Assembly (NCBI RefSeq): GCF_003315295.1
Contig: NZ_QNRI01000002.1
Coordinates: forward strand, 310,001-374,000
Length of the DNA stretch: 64,000 nt
Source: Paraliobacillus ryukyuensis
GTDB lineage: Bacteria > Bacillota > Bacilli > Bacillales > Amphibacillaceae
Reading direction: 5' to 3'
Both the position numbers and the translations under genes were made by a program. Positions 1 to 9,462 of this stretch are shown here, piece by piece. Numbering within the stretch: the stretch's first letter is position 1; each line of letters opens with the position of its first letter. The notes below the pieces were generated by a model. That model saw nothing but the letters and a program-made list of their open reading frames with translations. It was not told where the DNA came from and ran no database searches.

Positions 1-264
1 AAAGATAATGTAAGAAAAGTAAAACTTCTAGTCTATCTATTTTAAATCTATTCCTTCACATCGCTTCTTGGTAGAATCATGTCATGTGAACATTTCAACT
101 TCAAAGAAAACCAACCACATGCACATATTTCAATAACTTCCAATGCAAGAAGTATCCAAAAAATAACCATTGATGACGAAAGATATTGTAACTTTATAGA
201 TATGAACAAAGCTAAATAAATGAACAACAAGTTATTTACAAAAAAATATAGGTGTGGTGATTTT

Positions 265-1551
265 GTGTCCGAAGTAACCATTTCTCAATTAGAGACAATG
301 ACATTAAAAGATCTTTATGCGAAAGCTAGAGAGTATAAGGTATCGTATTATGCAAAACTAACAAAAAAAGAATTAATATTTGCCATTTTAAAAGCACAAG
401 CTGAAAAAAGTGGTTACCTATTTATGGATGGTATCTTAGAAATTATTCCTTCTGAAGGGTTTGGTTTTCTACGCCCAATTAATTATTCTCCAAGTGCCGA
501 AGATATTTATATTTCCGCTTCTCAAATTCGTAGATTTGATTTACGTAATGGGGACAAAGTTTCTGGAAAAGTTCGTCCACCAAAAGAGAACGAACGATAT
601 TATGGATTACTACATGTTGATGCAGTAAATGGGGAAAACCCTGAAATGGCAAAAGAACGTGTTCATTTTCCTGCGCTAACGCCTCTATACCCAGACCGCT
701 TAATGAATCTAGAAACGGGTGCGAAAAACATTTCGACTCGTATCATGGATCTTATTACACCAGTAGGTTATGGGCAACGTGGATTGATTGTAGCGCCACC
801 AAAAGCAGGAAAAACAATGCTACTAACGCAAATTGCTAATAGTATTACGACTAACCATCCGGAAGTTAAGCTTATTATTTTATTGGTAGATGAGCGACCA
901 GAAGAGGTAACCGATATTGAGCGTTCGGTACACCCGGATGTGGATGTTGTTAGCTCGACATTTGATGAAGTACCAGAAAACCATATTAAAGTTTCTGAGC
1001 TTGTATTAGAGCGTGCAATGCGTTTAGTGGAGCATAAAAAGGATGTGGTCGTGTTAATGGATAGTATTACCCGTTTAGCACGTGCATATAACTTAGTGAT
1101 CCCTCCAAGCGGCCGCACATTATCTGGCGGTATAGATCCAGCGGCATTTCATCGTCCTAAACGTTTCTTTGGTGCAGCTAGAAACATTGAAGAAGGTGGA
1201 AGCTTCACTATTTTAGCAACAGCTTTAGTAGAAACTGGTTCTCGTATGGACGATGTCATCTATGAAGAATTTAAAGGTACAGGTAATATGGAGTTGCATC
1301 TTGATCGTTCATTAGCACAACGACGTATTTTTCCTGCAATCGATATTTTGCGTTCAAGTACAAGAAAAGAAGAATTGCTTCTACCGAAATCACAATTGGA
1401 TATTGTGTGGGCTGTTCGCAAATCAATGCAAGATTCTCCAGATTTCTTAGATCGATTCTTGCGCAAATTGAAATCAACGAAGAATAATGAAGAGTTTTTT
1501 CAACAATTGGAAGAAGAAGCAAAACGTAAAGGAACCATGAAAAGAACATAA
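265..1551 (+). CDS. rho: Transcription termination factor Rho
   Basis: Hexameric RNA-dependent ATPase that terminates transcription and silences pervasive antisense RNA. The 428-residue protein has the N-terminal Rho helical domain, the cold-shock-like RNA-binding domain (around [13 protein letters not shown]) and the RecA-like ATPase with Walker A PPKAGKT near residues 178-184 and the [14 protein letters not shown] segment. I chose the GTG at 265 because an AGGTGTGGTGA ribosome-binding stretch lies just before it and the Bacillus protein begins at the equivalent point; an in-frame ATG at 220 would add 15 atypical residues. It is followed by the L31 gene, as in other Bacillaceae. Family assignment is certain. 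Confidence 0.96.
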   Translation: MSEVTISQLETMTLKDLYAKAREYKVSYYAKLTKKELIFAILKAQAEKSGYLFMDGILEIIPSEGFGFLRPINYSPSAEDIYISASQIRRFDLRNGDKVSGKVRPPKENERYYGLLHVDAVNGENPEMAKERVHFPALTPLYPDRLMNLETGAKNISTRIMDLITPVGYGQRGLIVAPPKAGKTMLLTQIANSITTNHPEVKLIILLVDERPEEVTDIERSVHPDVDVVSSTFDEVPENHIKVSELVLERAMRLVEHKKDVVVLMDSITRLARAYNLVIPPSGRTLSGGIDPAAFHRPKRFFGAARNIEEGGSFTILATALVETGSRMDDVIYEEFKGTGNMELHLDRSLAQRRIFPAIDILRSSTRKEELLLPKSQLDIVWAVRKSMQDSPDFLDRFLRKLKSTKNNEEFFQQLEEEAKRKGTMKRT

Positions 1552-1753
1552 TTCGCTTCCATGCGCTTATTTTATATATGGTTATTTTAATCCCTGATAG
1601 TTGTATAAAGTTAAATAATAGAAAGCAAATCTTGCTCTTGCAAACAGACTTGCGCACTGTTATAATCTTTCTATATGACATAAAATGCATAGCACACAAC
1701 AAGTGTGAATAACTCTGTTTCCAAAGGATTCAGGGCAAAAGGAGTGGAAAGAT

Positions 1754-1999
1754 ATGAAACAAGGAATTCACCCGGAATACAAAAAAGTTGTATTTCTTGA
1801 CACAAGTTCTGATTACAAATTTCTTACCGGATCTACAAAGTCTTCTGAGGAGACAATTGAATGGGAAGATGGTAACACATACCCATTAATCCGTGTAGAA
1901 ATTAGTTCAGATTCTCACCCGTTCTATACTGGTAAGCAAAAAGCCGACAAAGTTGGTGGCCGTGTAGATCGCTTTAAGAAAAAATATAACCTTAGCTAA
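1754..1999 (+). CDS. rpmE2: 50S ribosomal protein L31, type B (zinc-independent)
   Basis: Large-subunit ribosomal protein of 81 residues. It is the longer type B form: it begins [14 protein letters not shown], contains [12 protein letters not shown] and has no cysteine, so it cannot bind the structural zinc of type A L31. A good Shine-Dalgarno (AAAGGAGTGG) precedes the ATG. In B. subtilis the rho-adjacent copy is the zinc-binding type, while the zinc-free paralog (ytiA) lies elsewhere under Zur control; here the type B form holds the rho-linked position. A strong terminator follows. Confidence 0.95.
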   Translation: MKQGIHPEYKKVVFLDTSSDYKFLTGSTKSSEETIEWEDGNTYPLIRVEISSDSHPFYTGKQKADKVGGRVDRFKKKYNLS

Positions 2000-2070
2000 T
2001 CGTAGGATTAGTTAATGTAGAGGGCCATTTCTCTTTGAGGAATGGCTCATCTTAACGGTATAATAGAAAA

Positions 2071-2110
2071 AATAAAACAGGCCAATGGGTACAAGCCTGT
2101 TTTATTTTTT
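2071..2110 (+). terminator. Rho-independent terminator after rpmE2
   Basis: A 12-bp stem (AATAAAACAGGC / GCCTGTTTTATT) with a 12-nt loop, followed by a T run. It closes the rpmE2 transcript. Confidence 0.85.
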
Positions 2111-2410
2111 GTTGTTTTCATAAAAATTTCTTAACGTAGCTTAATTAGTTATAATGTGATGAGAGCAAGAGCTTAACACGCTACTTATGGATTTATTTAA
2201 AATGATAAAAACGGTCATGTTGAGTAATCTTTAGTTTGCGGGAATATATAACTAAGGATTGGTAACTGATCGCATTCGTCTTGGGATAAGCAATGTTTGT
2301 CAAAAAGATAAGGCTATAGATGCAAGGAGATGCTGAATAAATTAGCGAATGATGTAAAAAGAGCATTAAAATCAGCAGCTTGTTTTACATAGGAAAGGGG
2401 AGGCTACAAC
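2111..2410 (+). other. 300-bp region upstream of tdk with no gene
   Basis: No convincing reading frame is present; all frames break into very short ORFs. A TATAAT hexamer at 2150-2155 could be a -10 element, but no good -35 sits at the right distance. I see no riboswitch-like fold. The region ends with the strong tdk Shine-Dalgarno (GGGGAGG). Confidence 0.4.
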
Positions 2411-3034
2411 GTGTATGTAATGAAACAAAGTGGTTGGGTAGAGGTCATTTGCGGGAGTATGTTTTCGGGTAAATCTGAAGAATTAATTCGACGTGTGAGA
2501 AGGGCAACTTATGGAAAACTAACGGTACGTGTTTTTAAACCGGCGATTGATAATCGTTATGCGGAAGAATCGGTTGTTTCTCATAACGGCAATACCATTT
2601 TAGCTAGACCAGTTGCATGTGCTGACGATATCATTGAACAAATGGATAAAGATATAGATGTTGTTGGAATAGATGAAGTACAATTTTTTGACGATAAAAT
2701 TGTAGAAATTGTTGATGAACTTGCTAATCATGGACATCGGGTAATCGTAGCGGGTCTTGATACAGATTTTCGTGGTGAACCTTTTGGTCCAATGCCGAAA
2801 CTTATGTCTTTAAGTGAATCTGTTTCTAAATTAAATGCCATTTGCCCTATCTGCGGATCACCGGCTAGTAGAACCCAGCGATTAATTGATGGGCAACCAG
2901 CATCGTACGATGATCCAGTTATTTTAGTCGGTGCTTCTGAATCTTATGAACCACGTTGTCGCCATCACCATGAAGTTCCTAACAAACCAAGACCAGCGAT
3001 TCATAACACGGCTAAATCAAATACGAGAAAATAA
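2411..3034 (+). CDS. tdk: Thymidine kinase
   Basis: Phosphorylates thymidine to dTMP in pyrimidine salvage. The protein (207 aa) is a type II (TK1-like) kinase: P-loop [11 protein letters not shown] near residues 15-25, the DEVQFF Walker B-like motif, the lasso region [17 protein letters not shown], and a structural zinc site made by CPICG and the later CRHHH. The GTG at 2411 is chosen because GGGGAGG lies 7 nt upstream and the start MYVMKQSGW matches Bacillus Tdk. It has its own terminator at 3077-3113. Confidence 0.95.
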   Translation: MYVMKQSGWVEVICGSMFSGKSEELIRRVRRATYGKLTVRVFKPAIDNRYAEESVVSHNGNTILARPVACADDIIEQMDKDIDVVGIDEVQFFDDKIVEIVDELANHGHRVIVAGLDTDFRGEPFGPMPKLMSLSESVSKLNAICPICGSPASRTQRLIDGQPASYDDPVILVGASESYEPRCRHHHEVPNKPRPAIHNTAKSNTRK

Positions 3035-3040
3035 CCAAGA

Positions 3041-3366
3041 AGTTGGGACAAAAGTGAATGAAGATCCCTGATAAATGAACGATGATAACCTATTTTATCA
3101 TCGTTCGTTTTTAGTTAGAAAACATAACTAAGTAACTGGAAATATATGAGACTCTAGCGGGAACAGCGTATATTTTCGATGGGACGAGTAATCGCAGTCC
3201 CACGAGTCGAAGATCCACTTTGTAAAGCGGTTAGAAGTTAGACGAAAACCGTCCCGTCCTGTGTGCCCGTAGAACGCGAGTGTATTTTCAGGTTTGATGG
3301 TTAAGCTCTCCTCAATCATTCGTATACTGTAGTTAAAAATTAGTTTGGTCCCAGCCCCTTTATTGA
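3041..3366. repeat. Degenerate dispersed intergenic repeat, copy 1
   Basis: The tdk-prfA gap holds non-coding sequence bounded by imperfect inverted ends (TTGGGACAAAA near 3044 and TTTGGTCCCAG near 3343). Its core, about 3136-3295, has the order GAGACTC - GGGAACAGCG - GAAGATCCACTTT - GTTAGAAGTTAGACGAAAACCGTC. The same order is recognisable in the flhP-fabZ gap (33402-33660). Similar elements with GACTC..GCGGGAACAGC cores are, from memory, common in Bacillaceae intergenic regions. Any ORF here is a by-product of the element. Confidence 0.5.
3077..3113 (+). terminator. Rho-independent terminator after tdk
   Basis: Perfect 12-bp stem (GAACGATGATAA / TTATCATCGTTC) with loop CCTATT, followed by GTTTTTAG. 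Confidence 0.85.
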
Positions 3367-3474
3367 TAACTAAAACAAAAGTGATTTTGACTGACAATCC
3401 GTACTATATTATAATAAAGAGTATTGTATGATATAGGATGGACTGTGTGTGTAAAAGAAAAAGAGGTGAACAAC

Positions 3475-4545
3475 GTGCTTGATAAATTACAATCATTAGA
3501 AGCTCGTTATGACAAATTAAATGAATTATTAAGTGATCCTGACGTTATCAGTGATACAAAAAAACTACGAGAGTATTCTAAAGAACAAGCAGACTTAACA
3601 GATATAATTCAAGTGTATCGAGAATATAAAGACATCTCTAGTCAATTAGAAGATGCCAAGGCAATGCTAGAAGATAAATTAGATGATGAGATGCGCGAAA
3701 TGGTTAAAGCTGAAATTGATGAGTTAGAGCCTCAAATTCCTGAGTTAGAAGAAAAACTCAAAATATTGCTATTACCAAAAGATCCAAATGATGAGAAAAA
3801 CGTTATTATGGAAATTAGAGGCGCAGCTGGTGGCGATGAGGCAGCACTATTTGCTGGTGACCTTTACCGTATGTATTCCCGTTATGCAGAAGCACAAGGT
3901 TGGAAGATGGATGTAATGGAATCCAACTCAACTGGTGTTGGTGGCTACAAAGAGATTATTTTTATGATTAATGGTAGCGGTGCTTATTCAAAATTGAAAT
4001 ATGAGAATGGAGCTCACCGTGTCCAACGTGTTCCTGAAACAGAATCAGGCGGAAGAATTCATACCTCTACTGCTACGGTTGTTGCACTTCCTGAAACAGA
4101 GGATGTCGAAGTGGATATTCATGAAAAAGATATTCGTGTAGATACATTTGCCTCTAGTGGTCCAGGAGGTCAAAGTGTAAATACAACTATGTCTGCGGTG
4201 CGTTTAACGCATGAACCAACTGGTATTGTCGTTTCTATGCAAGATGAGAAATCACAAATTAAGAATAAAGAAAAAGCAATGAAAATCTTGCGAGCTAGAA
4301 TCTATGATAAGTTTCAACAAGAAGCACAAGCAGAATATGATCAAGAAAGAAAATCAGCGGTTGGATCTGGTGACCGTTCGGAACGAATTCGAACCTATAA
4401 CTTTCCACAAAACCGTGTGACCGATCACCGGATTGGTTTAACCATTCAAAAGTTAGATCAAATTTTAGAAGGTAAGCTTGATGAGATCATTGATGCTTTA
4501 TTGATGGAAGAGCAGACCAATAAAATGGAACAAATTGGTGAATAA
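3475..4545 (+). CDS. prfA: Peptide chain release factor 1 (RF1)
   Basis: Recognises UAA and UAG in the ribosomal A site and triggers peptide release. The 356-residue protein has the N-terminal helical domain, the PxT codon-recognition tripeptide (PET, about 187-189) and the catalytic GGQ in [10 protein letters not shown] (about 231-233), whose glutamine is normally methylated by PrmC, encoded next. The GTG at 3475, preceded by AGAGGTG, gives the usual Bacillus N-terminus ([14 protein letters not shown]); the upstream in-frame ATG at 3424 adds 17 unrelated residues. Confidence 0.95.
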   Translation: MLDKLQSLEARYDKLNELLSDPDVISDTKKLREYSKEQADLTDIIQVYREYKDISSQLEDAKAMLEDKLDDEMREMVKAEIDELEPQIPELEEKLKILLLPKDPNDEKNVIMEIRGAAGGDEAALFAGDLYRMYSRYAEAQGWKMDVMESNSTGVGGYKEIIFMINGSGAYSKLKYENGAHRVQRVPETESGGRIHTSTATVVALPETEDVEVDIHEKDIRVDTFASSGPGGQSVNTTMSAVRLTHEPTGIVVSMQDEKSQIKNKEKAMKILRARIYDKFQQEAQAEYDQERKSAVGSGDRSERIRTYNFPQNRVTDHRIGLTIQKLDQILEGKLDEIIDALLMEEQTNKMEQIGE

Positions 4546-4546
4546 T

Positions 4547-5404
4547 ATGAGACAGCAGAACGTACATGAAGTCCTTCAATGGGCTTCTCTTTTTTTAGAA
4601 AAGCATAATCGGGAACCAAAAGTTGCAGAGATCTTACTACTCCACCATCTGCAGATTAATAAATCACAGTTATTGATGCGTTTGCGAGACATTATGCCAG
4701 CAGCATCACTAATCGCTTATCAACAGGATCTTAAGGCACATGCAGATACAGGTGTGCCTGTGCAACATCTAACGGGCTATGAGACATTTTATGGACGAGA
4801 TTTTTATGTGGATAAAAATGTACTGATTCCACGTCCTGAAACAGAAGAGTTGGTATTAGGAACATTAGAGAGACTAACAGGCAACCAAGCCCCGTTGACA
4901 GTAGTAGATGTTGGTACAGGTAGTGGCATTATCGGTATAACAATGAAACTTGAACTACCATCGTTAGACATGCATGCTGTGGATATTTCTCAGCCAGCCC
5001 TAACCATTGCAAAACGAAATGCTGACACACTGCAAGCGAACCTCTCTTTTGAACAGAGTGATTTTCTAACGAGTTGGGTTGATGCGGGTAGAACAGCGGA
5101 TGTGATTATTTCTAATCCACCCTATATCCCCTGGGAGGAGGAATTTACGTTAGCTGATACGGTAAAAAACTTCGATCCTTCACTAGCATTATTTGCGGAA
5201 TCAAATGGGTTGTATGCTTATCAACAAATTGTTAAACAAGCAACAAAAGTGTTAGCCGCAAGGGGATTACTGGCCTTTGAAATTGGTGCTCAACAAGGAG
5301 AAGCGGTTAAGCGTATTATTCAACTTCAGTTTCCTAAAAGTCATGTGGAGATTTGCCAAGATATCAACGCCAAGGATCGAATGGTTTTTGCCTCGATTAA
5401 CTAA
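4547..5404 (+). CDS. prmC: Release factor glutamine N5-methyltransferase
   Basis: SAM-dependent methylation of the GGQ glutamine of release factors. The 285-residue protein has an N-terminal helical RF-binding domain, SAM motif I DVGTGSG (about 121-127) and the hallmark NPPY (about 190-193) that holds the target glutamine. ATG 4547 lies one base beyond the prfA stop, implying translational coupling; an in-frame TTG at 4535 lacks a ribosome-binding site. Neighbourhood with prfA is the conserved arrangement. Confidence 0.94.
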   Translation: MRQQNVHEVLQWASLFLEKHNREPKVAEILLLHHLQINKSQLLMRLRDIMPAASLIAYQQDLKAHADTGVPVQHLTGYETFYGRDFYVDKNVLIPRPETEELVLGTLERLTGNQAPLTVVDVGTGSGIIGITMKLELPSLDMHAVDISQPALTIAKRNADTLQANLSFEQSDFLTSWVDAGRTADVIISNPPYIPWEEEFTLADTVKNFDPSLALFAESNGLYAYQQIVKQATKVLAARGLLAFEIGAQQGEAVKRIIQLQFPKSHVEICQDINAKDRMVFASIN

Positions 5405-5519
5405 CAGTTTCATTCAAACGTAATGAATGTTTAAAGTATAAAAAATATTAGATTCGTAGTTTAAAAGAAAAACAGCTTGCCCATACTGTTTGTATAGCTT
5501 ACAGTGAGGAGCGAGTAAA

Positions 5520-6110
5520 TTGAAAAAAAATAGTGTTTTATTTATTACGTTATTTATCGTTTTATTTATGATAGGAAATCAATGGTGGACCAATCAGAGA
5601 GCAGAAGCGAGTGAATATCAAGTGATCCCAGATGAAGCCATCCGTTTGCGCATTTTGGCTAATAGTGACGATGAAGCGGATCAGGTGGTTAAGCGGATCG
5701 TTAGAGATCGTGTGAACCAAGAAATTAATAAATGGGTAGAAGAATTAGAATCGATTGAGGCAGCAAGACAAATCATCCAAAAGCGGTTACCGATTATCCG
5801 AGATATCGTGGAACAAACGCTTCTCGATGAAAACGTGACAACCAACTATCAAGTCGACTATGATGATGATGTTCAATTTCCTGCAAAAGTTTATGGGAAC
5901 AATGTTTATCCAGCTGGTGAATACGAAGCTATTTTAATTACGTTAGGAAAAGGAGAAGGAGCAAACTGGTGGTGCGTCTTGTTTCCGCCGTTATGCTTTT
6001 TAGACTTTTCTAATGGGACTACTGTCGCTGCAGAAGAGAAAAATCCACAACCAGAAGAAGAAGAAGAAGAGGTTGAAGTAAAGTTTTTTTTCCTAGAATG
6101 GTTTAGATGA
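5520..6110 (+). CDS. spoIIR: Stage II sporulation protein R, SpoIIR
   Basis: Secreted forespore signal that activates the SpoIIGA protease, which processes pro-sigma-E in the mother cell. The 196 residues start with a signal-anchor-like hydrophobic segment and carry the family signatures PDEAIRLRILANSD and YPAGEYEA..GEGANWWCVLFPPL, then an acidic linker and a hydrophobic tail ending FFFLEWFR. The TTG start at 5520 is supported by GAGGAG about 10 nt upstream. Sigma-F control is expected from the family, but I could not identify the promoter with confidence. Confidence 0.93.
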   Translation: MKKNSVLFITLFIVLFMIGNQWWTNQRAEASEYQVIPDEAIRLRILANSDDEADQVVKRIVRDRVNQEINKWVEELESIEAARQIIQKRLPIIRDIVEQTLLDENVTTNYQVDYDDDVQFPAKVYGNNVYPAGEYEAILITLGKGEGANWWCVLFPPLCFLDFSNGTTVAAEEKNPQPEEEEEEVEVKFFFLEWFR

Positions 6111-6175
6111 GGTATAAAACTACACATCTATCATAGAAATACTAGAAAGATAGATTTCTATGAGGAGATGATGAA

Positions 6176-6589
6176 ATGGACTGTTTAAAAGCAAGTGATC
6201 TACCAGTAGAGAATTGGCTTGATTTTTTCAATCACCAATATCCAGCGAACGTAACGGAAGATTTGATACAAGTGTATGGCTATTTTATTAAAAGTGATAA
6301 GCTTCAAGCGTTTTTTGTATTACTGCCGATAGGTGAGCGAAGTGTGCAACTCAAGCATTTATACATAAAGGATAAATTAGCTCCGGTATATGTTTTAGCA
6401 ATAATAGAAATCTGTATTCAATTAGTAAAAAAGAAAAACTTTGACCATCTATACGTGTATAGTGAACAAGATACCTTGAATCAACTAGTGCAACAATTGC
6501 AATTTGAAATTAGTGAAGAACCATTTACTTATCAACAATCTAACGGAAGATGGTGGAGTTTAGCTGTGAATAACAATAAAGTTTATTAA
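6176..6589 (+). CDS. Uncharacterised YwlB-position protein, possible acetyltransferase fold
   Basis: A 137-residue soluble protein with a clear start (GAGGAGATG before ATG). It sits between spoIIR and ywlC, where B. subtilis has ywlB, annotated as a putative GNAT acetyltransferase. The pattern (a strand with FFVLLPIGERSVQLKHLYIK, then a helix and LYVYSEQDTLNQLVQQLQF) is compatible with a short GNAT-like fold, but I see no clear acetyl-CoA pyrophosphate-binding loop. Function is not assigned. Its 3' end carries the first of a series of DnaA-box-like sequences. Confidence 0.7.
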   Translation: MDCLKASDLPVENWLDFFNHQYPANVTEDLIQVYGYFIKSDKLQAFFVLLPIGERSVQLKHLYIKDKLAPVYVLAIIEICIQLVKKKNFDHLYVYSEQDTLNQLVQQLQFEISEEPFTYQQSNGRWWSLAVNNNKVY

Positions 6590-6750
6590 CAACTGTGGAT
6601 AACCCCTGTTGGTAACTTGTGTATAATGTAAATCTAGTGTAAATAATATTATTACTGGGTAAAACATGTAAAGTAAGAGGATGCAAGGAACGTAAGCGTT
6701 TGTGCATATGTAGATAAGTTGTTGATAACTTGTGGTAAAATTGTTGATAA
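6565..6750 (-). promoter_or_regulatory. DnaA-box cluster upstream of ywlC
   Basis: Matches to the DnaA box TTATNCACA, all in the same orientation (read here on the plus strand as TGTGNATAA): TGTGAATAA 6565-6573, TGTGGATAA 6594-6602 (the perfect consensus box) and TGTGTATAA 6618-6626. Weaker copies are TGTGCATAT 6701-6709 and TGTTGATAA 6720-6728 and 6742-6750. The cluster fills the gap before ywlC. In B. subtilis the ywlC upstream region is, as I recall, one of a few stable chromosomal DnaA-binding sites outside oriC. Confidence 0.65.
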
Positions 6751-6825
6751 CGTGTTTCTATTATTTTTAAGAACAGTAACATTACACAAACGAAGAAGTT
6801 TACATGATAAAAGGAAGGATTACGG

Positions 6826-7869
6826 ATGGAGAGACAGACAAGCTATTGGACAATTAGAACATTAGATCAAGAAAGTGAACAAGCAATTCAGCAAGCCGCT
6901 GCTTTATGGAAAGAACAAGAATTGATTGCTTTTCCTACCGAAACAGTTTATGGATTGGGAGCAGATGCGACCAAAGAAGGGGCAGTAGCAAAAATATTTG
7001 AAGCAAAAGGAAGACCTGCTGATAATCCACTTATCGTTCATGTAGCTGATGTGAATCAAATTGCTGATTATGTGAAGCAAGTCCCCCCTATAGCTCAAAA
7101 ATTAATGGATGCTTTCATGCCTGGGCCAATCACGCTTATTTTACGAAGTAATGATAAGCTTGCCCGTAATGTGACTGCTGGTTTAGATACAATAGGTATT
7201 CGCGTACCGGATCATCCTATTGCCCGTGAATTGTTGCGAGCAGCGAACCTTCCAATTGCAGCCCCAAGTGCGAATACATCTGGAAAGCCAAGCCCGACAA
7301 GCGCTATCCATGTGTATCATGATTTGTATGGGAAAATTGCTGGGATTGTTGACGGTGGTCTAACAGGTGTTGGCGTTGAATCAACGGTGGTTGACTGTAC
7401 AGGAAATATTCCGGTTATTTTACGACCAGGTGGCATTACCCAAGAAGAAATTGAAAAAATTACTGGTGTGCTAACAATTGGTTCAACGATGGAAAAGCAA
7501 GTGGAGAAACCAAAAGCACCAGGAATGAAATATAATCATTATGAACCAGACGTCCCCCTTTGGTTAGTAGAAGGCGACGAAGCATTCTTTCAAACGGAAA
7601 TTAATCGCTTAAGTAAAGAAGGACTAAAGGTTGGTGTAATGGCAAGTGAAGAATTACTAGCCAAGCTACATGTAGCTAATCCAAAAAGCTGCGGCTCTTT
7701 AGAAGATTTAACTACTATTGCTGTTCACTTATACGACACACTTCGTTCTTTTAAAGCAGAAGAGATCGATATTATTCTTAGTGAGACTTTTCCAAAAGAA
7801 GGTATTGGCCAAGCCGTTATGAATCGATTAGAGAAAGCAGCTTCAGCAACAACTAAATCAAGTTGCTAA
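6826..7869 (+). CDS. ywlC: L-threonylcarbamoyladenylate synthase
   Basis: Makes threonylcarbamoyl-AMP from threonine, bicarbonate and ATP, the first step of t6A37 tRNA modification. At 347 residues it is the long Sua5 form: an N-terminal YrdC-like domain (FPTETVYGLGADAT near residue 32, KGRPADNPL, PSANTSGKPSPT) and a C-terminal Sua5 domain (AGMKYNHYEP-type linker PGMKYNHYEPDVPL onward). An AAGGAAGG-type ribosome-binding site precedes the ATG. DnaA boxes lie directly upstream. Confidence 0.94.
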   Translation: MERQTSYWTIRTLDQESEQAIQQAAALWKEQELIAFPTETVYGLGADATKEGAVAKIFEAKGRPADNPLIVHVADVNQIADYVKQVPPIAQKLMDAFMPGPITLILRSNDKLARNVTAGLDTIGIRVPDHPIARELLRAANLPIAAPSANTSGKPSPTSAIHVYHDLYGKIAGIVDGGLTGVGVESTVVDCTGNIPVILRPGGITQEEIEKITGVLTIGSTMEKQVEKPKAPGMKYNHYEPDVPLWLVEGDEAFFQTEINRLSKEGLKVGVMASEELLAKLHVANPKSCGSLEDLTTIAVHLYDTLRSFKAEEIDIILSETFPKEGIGQAVMNRLEKAASATTKSSC

Positions 7870-8015
7870 TGCAAAGCGCAGTAGTTTTAGAAAACACTAA
7901 CATAAACAAACCTAAAAGGAATCATAAAAATCGAGATTTACTTTGGTAATTCTGCATCATATCTCTACCTGTTGGCACATATAGTAGATTAGCATGTCCG
8001 ATAGGTGGAGGGAAG

Positions 8016-8564
8016 ATGATGGATTATAATGAAACATTATCATTGTTTATTATGGCTGTGGCGCTTAGTATGGATGCTTTCTCTGTTGGTTTAGGAATGG
8101 GGTTACAGTTACTACGATTAAAGCGAATTTTTTTTATTGGTCTAACAGTAGGGTTTTTTCATATTGCTATGCCTTTTGTTGGAATGCTAATGGGAAGATT
8201 TATCTCTTCTAAATTAGAAGGGGCAGCTACCCTGGGAGCAGGTCTGTTATTATTTGGATTGGGAATGCATATGATTTTGCAGTTATTTCAAGCGGAACGG
8301 AAACAGCCCATGAAACCGATTGGACTAGGACTTTTTCTATTTGCTTTTAGTGTAAGTGTGGACAGTTTTTCTGTTGGACTTAGCTTAGGTATGTCTGGGG
8401 TTAGAATAGTCGTAACTACCTTTTTATTTGGATTGACAAGTACTGTTTTCACTTGGACAGGCCTACTATTAGGAAAACGTGCCAGAGGTTTATTAGGCAT
8501 TTACAGCGAGGTGTGTGGAGGCTCTATTCTATGTGGGTTCGGACTTCATTTTATTTTTGGTTAA
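8016..8564 (+). CDS. mntP: Manganese efflux pump MntP
   Basis: Six-helix inner-membrane Mn(II) exporter of 182 residues with the internal duplication typical of the family: SMDAFSVGLGMG in the first half and SVDSFSVGLSLGMSG in the second, each with the conserved aspartate. The start is preceded by GGTGGAGGG. The 145-nt leader does not show the yybP-ykoY manganese riboswitch pattern that controls mntP in some bacteria. A terminator follows. Confidence 0.9.
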   Translation: MMDYNETLSLFIMAVALSMDAFSVGLGMGLQLLRLKRIFFIGLTVGFFHIAMPFVGMLMGRFISSKLEGAATLGAGLLLFGLGMHMILQLFQAERKQPMKPIGLGLFLFAFSVSVDSFSVGLSLGMSGVRIVVTTFLFGLTSTVFTWTGLLLGKRARGLLGIYSEVCGGSILCGFGLHFIFG

Positions 8565-8651
8565 GTTCTCCTTCTTCATTATCGGACATAAGTGATTTTC
8601 TAAAATTATTTTTCCTCCAAGTTAGTTAATTATAAGCGCATTCCTTTCATC

Positions 8652-8678
8652 GTCAAACATCCTTTTGGCGTTTTTTTA
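8652..8678 (+). terminator. Terminator after mntP
   Basis: A short stem (CGTCAAA / TTTGGCG with one wobble pair) followed by seven T residues, between mntP and ywlE. Confidence 0.65.
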
Positions 8679-8774
8679 TTGGAACAAATTCCTAATTAGA
8701 AGAGAAACAGTATGATTCTGCTTGGTATATATGATATAGTTTGATTAAAGAATTTATGAAGGAGCTAACCAAGC

Positions 8775-9377
8775 ATGAATGTATTATTTGTTTGTACCGG
8801 TAATACCTGTCGAAGTCCAATGGCAGAAGCGCTGCTACAGCAAAAAACAAATATAAAGGTGAAGTCAGCCGGATTGTTTACGGTAGATGGGTTACCAGCA
8901 TCTCAAGGAACAAAGCAAGCATTAGAATCTGTTGATATCTCTCATCCCCATCAATCGAAACAAGTCACCGAAGCATTGGTAGACTGGGCGGATTTAATAT
9001 TAACCATGACGATGCGTCATAAAGAAACTTTAATTTCTACTTATCCGCAATTGTTTGATAAGGCCTACACGTTAAAAGAGTATGTACTATTAGATGGTAA
9101 ATCGACGTGGGAACAGCTCACCAAAGCCTATCGGCGATTAGAAGAGAAGCGGTTAACCGTTCAGCACGAAAAAAACCACCCATTAACTGAGCAGCAAATG
9201 CGTGCATTTTTACGAGAAGAACAAGATGAAATTGATCGATTAGAAAGAGAACTACCAAACTATGATATTGAAGACCCATTTGGAGCAGATCATGCAACTT
9301 ATCTCGCAACACTTAAAGAAATGGAAGTGTATGTGGATAAGTTAATTGATAAAGTGAACAAGCGTACGAACGAGTAA
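8775..9377 (+). CDS. ywlE: Protein-arginine phosphatase YwlE-like, with central insertion
   Basis: Low-molecular-weight tyrosine-phosphatase fold. In Bacillus, YwlE removes phosphate from protein arginines marked by McsB for ClpCP. The P-loop CTGNTCRS (C7, T11, R13) contains the threonine that gives phosphoarginine selectivity, and the catalytic aspartate lies in EDPFGAD (about D167). At 200 residues it is about 50 longer than the B. subtilis enzyme: a charged, helix-predicting insertion at roughly 108-160 precedes the Asp loop. Position before ywlG is conserved. The B. subtilis neighbour ywlF (rpiB) is absent here. Confidence 0.88.
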   Translation: MNVLFVCTGNTCRSPMAEALLQQKTNIKVKSAGLFTVDGLPASQGTKQALESVDISHPHQSKQVTEALVDWADLILTMTMRHKETLISTYPQLFDKAYTLKEYVLLDGKSTWEQLTKAYRRLEEKRLTVQHEKNHPLTEQQMRAFLREEQDEIDRLERELPNYDIEDPFGADHATYLATLKEMEVYVDKLIDKVNKRTNE

Positions 9378-9462
9378 TCTGATAGTAGAAATAATGATAT
9401 TGTTGTCAAAGCTAGTTGGTGAAAACGACATATATATTTTCAATAAGGAAGTGGATGGAATT

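Noticed and set aside
48-281. Minus-strand ORF of 77 residues with two hydrophobic stretches, overlapping the rho start
   Set aside because: It overlaps the rho coding start, has no ribosome-binding site at the outer or inner Met, and matches no family I recognise.
3128-3397. Minus-strand ORF of 89 residues in the tdk-prfA gap
   Set aside because: It lies wholly in the dispersed repeat, and its codons reflect that element.
7870-8015. Possible yybP-ykoY manganese riboswitch before mntP
   Set aside because: The conserved sequence blocks and paired regions of that riboswitch are not visible in the 145-nt leader.
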